Shown piece after piece: positions 5,701-9,624 of a DNA stretch of 9,624 nt (position 1 is its first letter; every line of letters starts with the position of its first letter). The notes beneath the pieces are model-generated. The model worked only from the letters and a program-made list of their open reading frames with translations. It ran no database searches and was not told the origin of the DNA. The stretch is taken from NCBI GenBank assembly GCA_020696915.1, contig JAJFMR010000086.1, positions 1-9,624 of the forward strand. The letters run 5' to 3'. The translations under genes were made by a program, and so were the position numbers. This DNA is from Rhizobiaceae bacterium (GTDB taxonomy: Bacteria > Pseudomonadota > Alphaproteobacteria > Rhizobiales > Rhizobiaceae).

Positions 5701-8232
5701 GCCGCCTTCGGGAACTTCGCCGCCGGAAAAGTCCGGCCGGATGCCGATCATGTCGGATTGGGGCCGGATGCCGATGTCGATCGAACGCTCCACCGCGCGA
5801 CCGCCGGCCTCCCGCATGCGCACGACAACGCCGGCGTTGAGCAGGCGGGTGGTCGAAGGCAATTGCTCGACCGCGACGGGGAAGACGGCCTTGCCGTCGT
5901 CACCGACGGGGGGCAGGCCGGAAAGCGGGATACGCGTGGCTTCGCCCTGCTGCTCGTCGTTCAGGCCGAACGAATAGTTCGGGAAGTGCCGCCATTCGCG
6001 TTTCGTCGAGACGGTGATCTCCCCCTCGAGCGCCAGCCCGACTGCCGGAGCCCCATAAAGGAAGCGGCCGTCGACGGTGACGTCTGCAGTTTCGCCGGCC
6101 GTGATTTCCTCGCGGTCGGCGGCAAGATCGAACTCGATGCGATCGGGAACGAAATCCTCGACCAGGAAGGCCTGTGTTGCGACGGCCGTCTGTCCGGGAT
6201 CGGTATGGATGGCAACCGACCAGGTGCCGCGCATGGCGGCCGACGACAGCGGCAGGCGCACCGCGTGACCGCCGACCGATGCTCCGTCAGAGACGACGCG
6301 GCGGTCCTCGACGCCGTCGGGCCGGTAGAAAATGAAGGTGAGCGGCAGGTTTTCAACCGCATCGGCGGCGCCGTCGCGGGCCAGCGCGGCGACATGCACC
6401 TCCTCGCCAGCCCGATAGATGCCACGCTCGGTCCAGGCATATACGTCGAGCGCGGCAGGCGCGGCGCGGCCGGCGACGCCGCGGTCCGACAGGTCGAAGC
6501 CGGCACGGCTCATGTCCAGAAAGACGAAGTCGCTGTCGCCGCTCCGCGCCGTCAGCACTGCCGGAACCATGCCGCCTTCGCCGCGCGTCAGGCCGGGATT
6601 GAACGTGGCGCGGCCTTCGGCATCGGTCGTGGCGACGCCGAGGATCTCGTTGTTCCTTGCCAGCAGCGTCAGTTCGACGCCGGGAATCGGCCTGGCCGTT
6701 CCCAGCGACCGCGCAAACACGTTCAGCCCGTCCTGGCCCGTGTAGGTGGAAAGACCGATGTCGGAAACGACGAACCACTGCGTGGCGCGCGACTCCCATG
6801 TATCGCGGCGATCATCCCTGGGCTGCGCGGTCAGCACGTAGACGCCGGGCTTGCGGCTTTGCAATGCCTCTTCGATCGGGAAGCTGGTCGTGACCTCCCG
6901 GTTGAGTTCGCCGGCGATCGCCAGCTCCCCTTCCCATACCGGCGCACCCACCTGGTCACTGATGTTGCCGATGTCGTAGCCGTCCAGCTGCTTTAGGAAC
7001 TGGTAGCCGGAGAGAAGCTGTGCAAGCGAACGGTCGCCGACCCGGAAGAGCTTCATCTCGGCGGCTTCCATATTGACCGTCACCAGGGGAATTCCCCGGC
7101 GCGCCGCCGCGGGCAGCACGAAACCGTCGCCGGTGAACCGCGCCGACGGGGCACGGTCCTGGATGTATATCGACAGCACGACCGGCGCCTCCAGCACCTC
7201 GCCGATCGCCGCGGGCAAGCCAGGCCGGAAGGCGACCCGGTAGCGGCCGCCATGTTCCATTCCCTCGACGCAGATCTGACGGCCTTGCGCCTCGACGCTC
7301 GCCGGCGGCGCTTCGTCGATGCTGACGAAGGGCGCATAGTCGATGCCGGCCTTGACGAGATCCTCTGAAAATTGCGCGCAGACGCGCGGCGAGGGCGTAT
7401 CGGCCTCGATGCTGTGCTCGACGACGCGAAAACCCTTGCGCGCTTTCAGATCCTCATATTCGGCGCGGATCGACGCCGAATCCACGAGCCCCAGGCTCGC
7501 CTCGTAGGCCTGGAGGGCAGGGCGGAAGAGATCGCGCCGGTCGAGCCCCGCGGCGATGACGGCAAGCGCGTCGGCACGGGAAGAGGCAGTGCGCAGCAGC
7601 CCGTAGCCGTTGAAGGCGGCGGCCGTCGCGTCGCTCTGCAGCATCGCGCTTTCCTGGCCGTTGAGACCCTCTACGGCAAGCACCGAGCGGGCAAGCTTCA
7701 GCCACAGGATGCCGTCCTGTGGGGCGGCGGCGACGGCCGATGTGAATTTCTGAACCGCGGTGCGCGGGTCGTTGACGGCGAGAGCCCGGTCGCCGGCCTC
7801 GGTGAGCGCGACCAGGCCTTCTTCGCCGACCGCGACGGAGCCGTTGGTCAGCCGGAATCGCATCGATCTCGCCTCCTCGGCCATCCAGGCCGGGAAGAAG
7901 GAGAGTTCCGGCGGCGCGCCGATGTCCGGCTCGCTGCTGATGTTCACGACCTTGCCGGCCACGGCACCGCCGAACGGCTTTAGCACCGAGAAATCCGATT
8001 TCAGGAAGCACCATTTCGCCTTCGTATTGTAGGTAAAGGCGCGGCACGCTCGGTCGCCGAGGCAGGTGGTCTTGCACTGGTCGAGCGTGAGGTTCTGCTC
8101 CGACCGCAGATCGAAGCCAAAATAGTCGGAGTTCTGGCTGGTCACCACCTGCCGGGCCTCGGCGCCGAGCGCCGGGGCAGCCAGGAAAAGGAGGAAGACG
8201 GCAAGAAAAGGAAGGTCACGAACCACGCGCAT
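2764..8232 (-). CDS. Secreted PAN-domain bacterial alpha-2-macroglobulin (protease trap)
   Basis: Large periplasmic protease-trapping protein of 1822 residues, the YfhM/ECAM type. A cleavable signal peptide (about 1-24, ending APALGA) has no lipobox Cys, so unlike E. coli YfhM it is probably not a lipoprotein. A PAN/apple domain follows (about 28-96, Cys53, 57, 63, 75), then a TPR-like helical stretch (about 140-250) and a run of macroglobulin (MG) domains (about 380-820; one starts near the WTERGIYRAGEEVHV segment at 600). The bait-region domain spans about 945-1095, with a Gly/Thr-rich probable bait loop at 1131-1158. The PF00207-type A2M domain is at about 1155-1245. The thioester domain carries YPYGCAEQTTS, with Cys1375-Ala-Glu-Gln1378 intact. 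A C-terminal bacterial MG10-like domain covers about 1635-1785. The start is ATG with GAGGGAG 8 nt upstream. No frameshift or truncation is seen. pbpC follows on the same strand, the known partner arrangement. The family call is firm; target proteases are unknown. Confidence 0.97.
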   Translation of the reverse strand: MRVVRDLPFLAVFLLFLAAPALGAEARQVVTSQNSDYFGFDLRSEQNLTLDQCKTTCLGDRACRAFTYNTKAKWCFLKSDFSVLKPFGGAVAGKVVNISSEPDIGAPPELSFFPAWMAEEARSMRFRLTNGSVAVGEEGLVALTEAGDRALAVNDPRTAVQKFTSAVAAAPQDGILWLKLARSVLAVEGLNGQESAMLQSDATAAAFNGYGLLRTASSRADALAVIAAGLDRRDLFRPALQAYEASLGLVDSASIRAEYEDLKARKGFRVVEHSIEADTPSPRVCAQFSEDLVKAGIDYAPFVSIDEAPPASVEAQGRQICVEGMEHGGRYRVAFRPGLPAAIGEVLEAPVVLSIYIQDRAPSARFTGDGFVLPAAARRGIPLVTVNMEAAEMKLFRVGDRSLAQLLSGYQFLKQLDGYDIGNISDQVGAPVWEGELAIAGELNREVTTSFPIEEALQSRKPGVYVLTAQPRDDRRDTWESRATQWFVVSDIGLSTYTGQDGLNVFARSLGTARPIPGVELTLLARNNEILGVATTDAEGRATFNPGLTRGEGGMVPAVLTARSGDSDFVFLDMSRAGFDLSDRGVAGRAAPAALDVYAWTERGIYRAGEEVHVAALARDGAADAVENLPLTFIFYRPDGVEDRRVVSDGASVGGHAVRLPLSSAAMRGTWSVAIHTDPGQTAVATQAFLVEDFVPDRIEFDLAADREEITAGETADVTVDGRFLYGAPAVGLALEGEITVSTKREWRHFPNYSFGLNDEQQGEATRIPLSGLPPVGDDGKAVFPVAVEQLPSTTRLLNAGVVVRMREAGGRAVERSIDIGIRPQSDMIGIRPDFSGGEVPEGGTARFSVIAADPEGRRKALPGALWRLVRIDRNYQWYRSGSSWNYEPVTFTTAVASGRIDIAADREVSISQPVGWGRYRLEIETADPAGPATSHEFDAGWYVEASSTETPDGLEIALDKEEYAPGEVARLKVSPRFAGELLVTVGADRLLATVTASVPESGATVDIPVGADWGAGAYVTATLYRPGEALETRMPARAIGIKWLQLDPAGKELAVTLSAPPQSAPRETLPVPVAVAGAAPGSDAYVMVAAVDVGILNLTRYEAPDPEAWFFGQRVLGLELRDLYGLLIDGSLGTTGRLRTGGDGTSMTAEGSPPTEKLVAFFSGPVKLDADGRAIIGFDMPQFNGTVRVMAVAWTKQSVGHATQDVIVRDPVVITAGLPRFMAPGDAAEMRLDVANTDGPDGDYTLAVETTGGLTTDGTGLPEKLTLVGGKRQTMTVPLVARQSGTGSITIRLAHSGGLSVEQSLPLTVRPAAMPVTTRLVVDLGPGGSSLRVDRELLAASLLEDASVSVGVSQSASFDVPSILMALDRYPYGCAEQTTSRALPLLYVGELAAGAGLGDEPELKERIQDAVYRVLNYQSSSGSFGLWGPGSGDLWLDAYVTDFLTRAREKGYEVPSQAMAQALGNLQNSLAYDIDLQDRGSEIAYALYVLARNKMASVGDLRYYSDTQIEAFSSPLAVAQLAASLALYGDAQRSEAAFSAALQLAKATGEHDWGRADYGSRLRDGAAMLALAADSRPAPSVVPELIRIVADERARTQWTSTQDNAWMLLAARALQAGDAALSLTVDGVPHAGPFSRRIGGDELVEEPIVIANTGTSPLQAVVTTVAAPREALPAGGNGFDIARTYYRLDGSEANVTEVTQNERFVVVLKVTEHNGWTSRVLVNDLLPAGFEIDNPRLVSSADLANFDWLARTEAAHLEFRDDRFIAAFDQQPGSSREITLAYVVRAVTPGIYAHPAASVEDMYRPQFAARSATGMMAVKAR

Positions 8233-8240
8233 CGTCCAGG

Positions 8241-8247
8241 CTCCCTC
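8241..8247 (-). promoter_or_regulatory. Strong Shine-Dalgarno of the A2M gene
   Basis: GAGGGAG on the minus strand, 8 nt before the ATG at 8230-8232. It fixes the start, which is immediately followed by a well-formed signal peptide. It is much stronger than the sites before pbpC or selO, suggesting that A2M is the best-translated gene of the three. Confidence 0.7.
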
Positions 8248-8267
8248 AAACGCCGACGCTTCTCGCG

Positions 8268-8296
8268 AGTTGCCAAGGCCCCGGGGCGCTTGTCAA
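8268..8296 (-). promoter_or_regulatory. Candidate A2M promoter overlapped by a long imperfect palindrome
   Basis: On the minus strand a perfect TTGACA (8296-8291) is followed after 17 nt by GCAACT (8273-8268), a poor -10 that would start transcription about 28 nt before the A2M ATG. The same bases form a palindrome: on the plus strand TTGCCAAGGCCCC (8270-8282) faces GGGGCGCTTGTCAA (8283-8296). The arms match at TTG, CAAG and CCCC, with one mismatch and one extra base. A palindrome filling the -35/-10 spacer is a typical operator position. The -35 match and the symmetry are visible; promoter use and regulator binding are inference. Confidence 0.4.
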
Positions 8297-8456
8297 TTCC
8301 CGCGAAAAAAGACGGCCACCCCTTTCCGTTTGCGCAACCGCCCCTTCGTGTTATGTCGCGGGCAGGGGGGCATGTCTGGCGGCGCAGAAAGCCGATGATG
8401 CAAGTTCGCCCGCGTTCCGAGTATCGATTATGCGCCGTTTACGGACGCTTCGAAAG

Positions 8457-8486
8457 TTCATTCCAATTTTAGTTTTGCAGGCTAGT
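8457..8486 (+). promoter_or_regulatory. Weak candidate tamA promoter
   Basis: TTCATT (8457-8462) and GCTAGT (8481-8486) are separated by 18 nt within the most AT-rich patch of the intergenic region. The -10 resembles the loose CTAnnT-like sites common in rhizobia. Transcription would begin near 8493, giving a leader of about 50 nt to the ATG at 8546, or a nearly leaderless start at 8495. Matches to consensus are poor. Confidence 0.25.
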
Positions 8487-8545
8487 CTTGGGGCATGGCG
8501 GACGAGCAGCCGCAAACCCGGGATGTGTCAGGTACGGGACAGGTC

Positions 8546-9624
8546 ATGATGCGTGTCCTGCTGTGCTCGCTGTTTGTCGGCTTCGCCGGAGTGCCCGGGC
8601 AGGCGCAGGCCATCGAGATTTTCGGCATCAAGCTTTTCGAACCCGAGGGTGGCGACGAGGAGATTGCCGACCCGCTGAACTACACGGTGACGTTCGACGT
8701 GGCCGGTGACGACGCCGCTCTCGAGCAGAAGCTCGAAAAGGCCTCGTCGCTGGTGCAGGACGCCGACCGGCCGGTCTCCGGTTCGCTCGGGCTGATGGCA
8801 AAGGCCCGCGGCGACCGCGAGCAGATCGTGGCCGCGCTCTACAGCGAGGCGCGCTACGAGGGCGTGGTCGAGATATCGGTCGGCGGCAGGCCGCTCGACG
8901 ACCTCCCCCCCGACGCCGAGTTCGGCGGCGGTCCCGTGCCGGTGGCCGTCAGCGTCGACGCCGGAAGCCTCTTCACCCTGGGGGCTGTGGAATTCAAGGG
9001 CGATGCGGCCAGCCTCGCCCCGGCGGCGTTCGGCCTTCTCCCGGGCGGCGACGCCGGGTCCGACGCCATCCTGAAGGCCGAGAACGAGATCATTGCGCGG
9101 CTGAAGGAGGAGGGGCGCCCGCTTGCCACGGTAACCTCGCGCGACGTCATCGCCGACCACGCGACGACGACGCTCGACGTTTCGCTGACGGTTTCCGCCG
9201 GCCCGGTCGCCGGCTACGGCGACACGATCGTGTCCGGAACGGAACAGGTCGACCGGGATTTCACACGATACATGGCGGATCTCGAGAGGGGCAGGATCTA
9301 CTCGCCAAGGGATCTGGAAGACGCCCGCGATCGCCTGCGCAATCTCGAAGTGTTCTCCAGCGTCACGGTCAGGGAGGCCGGCGGTCTCGACCCCAACGGC
9401 GCCATCCCGATCGACGTCGAGGTCAGCGAGCGCAAGATGCGCTATTACGGTGCCGGCGCCACGCTCTCCAACACCGAAGGTCTCGGGCTGGAAGGCTATT
9501 GGGGCCATCGCAACCTGTTTGGGCGCGCCGAGAAGCTGCGTCTCGAGGGCGCAGTGGGGCGCATCGGCGAGGCGTCGGGGCTCGGCGACCTCAACTACAG
9601 TGCTGCGGTGCTGTTCGAGAAGCC
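8546..9624 (+). CDS. tamA: TamA, outer-membrane Omp85-family translocation and assembly module subunit (runs off right edge)
   Basis: TamA works with the inner-membrane-anchored TamB to insert some outer-membrane proteins. The window holds 359 codons from the ATG at 8546 and the frame stays open to the edge. A signal peptide (1-22, hydrophobic core, ending QAQA) is followed by IEIFGIKLFEPE, typical of rhizobial TamA mature ends. Three POTRA-like domains fit about 45-115, 140-217 and 220-295; the last contains the DLEDARDRLRNLEVFSSVTV helix-strand pattern. The beta-barrel begins near 298 with RYYGAGATLSN and GYWGHRNLFGRAEKL. Start choice: an in-frame ATG at 8495 would add 17 mostly polar, acidic residues before the signal peptide and lacks a good ribosome site. 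ATG 8546 and the adjacent 8549 give a normal signal peptide, with AGG 5 nt before 8549. Divergent from A2M; tamB would be expected downstream. BamA is excluded by the shorter, TamA-like N-terminal region. Confidence 0.9.
   Translation, partial: MMRVLLCSLFVGFAGVPGQAQAIEIFGIKLFEPEGGDEEIADPLNYTVTFDVAGDDAALEQKLEKASSLVQDADRPVSGSLGLMAKARGDREQIVAALYSEARYEGVVEISVGGRPLDDLPPDAEFGGGPVPVAVSVDAGSLFTLGAVEFKGDAASLAPAAFGLLPGGDAGSDAILKAENEIIARLKEEGRPLATVTSRDVIADHATTTLDVSLTVSAGPVAGYGDTIVSGTEQVDRDFTRYMADLERGRIYSPRDLEDARDRLRNLEVFSSVTVREAGGLDPNGAIPIDVEVSERKMRYYGAGATLSNTEGLGLEGYWGHRNLFGRAEKLRLEGAVGRIGEASGLGDLNYSAAVLFEK

Larger units (their letters stand above)
8233..8545. other. Divergent intergenic region between A2M and tamA
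   Basis: This 313-bp stretch (262 bp if tamA starts at 8495) separates two oppositely transcribed genes and must hold both promoters. It contains the A2M Shine-Dalgarno, an imperfect palindrome at 8270-8296, an A6 run at 8305-8310, a G6 run at 8365-8370 and an AT-richer patch around 8420-8486 just before tamA. No convincing gene was found in it; a 60-codon TTG-initiated frame at 8290-8472 has no ribosome site or recognisable sequence. No tRNA or riboswitch was recognised. Confidence 0.6.

Noticed and set aside
5425..6996. 523-codon plus-strand open frame opposite A2M (and a similar 388-codon frame at 3577-4743)
   Set aside because: Antisense shadow of the A2M reading frame; Arg/Gly/Asp-rich, no domain, no ribosome site.
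8290..8472. 60-codon TTG-initiated frame in the intergenic region
   Set aside because: No ribosome site, no recognisable sequence, and it overlaps the likely promoter region.
8528..9508. 326-codon minus-strand frame opposite tamA
   Set aside because: Antisense shadow; the plus-strand frame has a signal peptide, POTRA-like domains and TamA barrel motifs.

Overview
The window is GC-rich with strong third-position GC bias. It reads like a chromosomal, housekeeping-type region of an alphaproteobacterium, most likely Hyphomicrobiales (a Mesorhizobium/Phyllobacteriaceae-like organism). That assignment is inferred from protein style (a PAN-domain alpha-2-macroglobulin and rhizobial-looking TamA and SelO sequences) and was not tested by a search. 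No mobile element, CRISPR array, tRNA, rRNA or phage gene was seen.

Layout, left to right. Positions 1-352 (minus) hold the N-terminal 117 codons of a SelO/YdiU-family protein adenylyltransferase that runs off the left edge. A 146-bp gap (353-498) contains a perfect 7-bp hairpin. Positions 499-2583 (minus) encode penicillin-binding protein 1C (PbpC), starting at GTG. A 180-bp, very GC-rich gap (2584-2763) contains several hairpins, one of them wrapped around the pbpC ribosome binding site. Positions 2764-8232 (minus) encode a 1822-residue secreted bacterial alpha-2-macroglobulin (A2M) with an N-terminal PAN/apple domain and an intact CAEQ thioester motif. A divergent intergenic region (8233-8545) carries a long imperfect palindrome at the likely A2M promoter. 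From about 8546 to the right edge (plus) lies the first 359 codons of TamA: signal peptide, POTRA region and start of the beta-barrel.

The genes share an envelope theme. A2M followed by pbpC on one strand is the classic bacterial pairing (yfhM-pbpC in E. coli). A2M is thought to trap proteases that enter the periplasm, and PBP1C to repair or polymerise peptidoglycan. selO follows on the same strand and could be co-transcribed, although the 146-bp gap leaves room for its own promoter. tamA is transcribed away from A2M and encodes the outer-membrane half of the translocation and assembly module; tamB would be expected just beyond the window.

I see no clearly undescribed system. The best leads are regulatory: the hairpin around the pbpC start, the palindrome overlapping the A2M promoter, and the hairpin burying an alternative selO start. 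Very long open frames on the plus strand opposite pbpC and A2M are shadows of codon bias and were not annotated.
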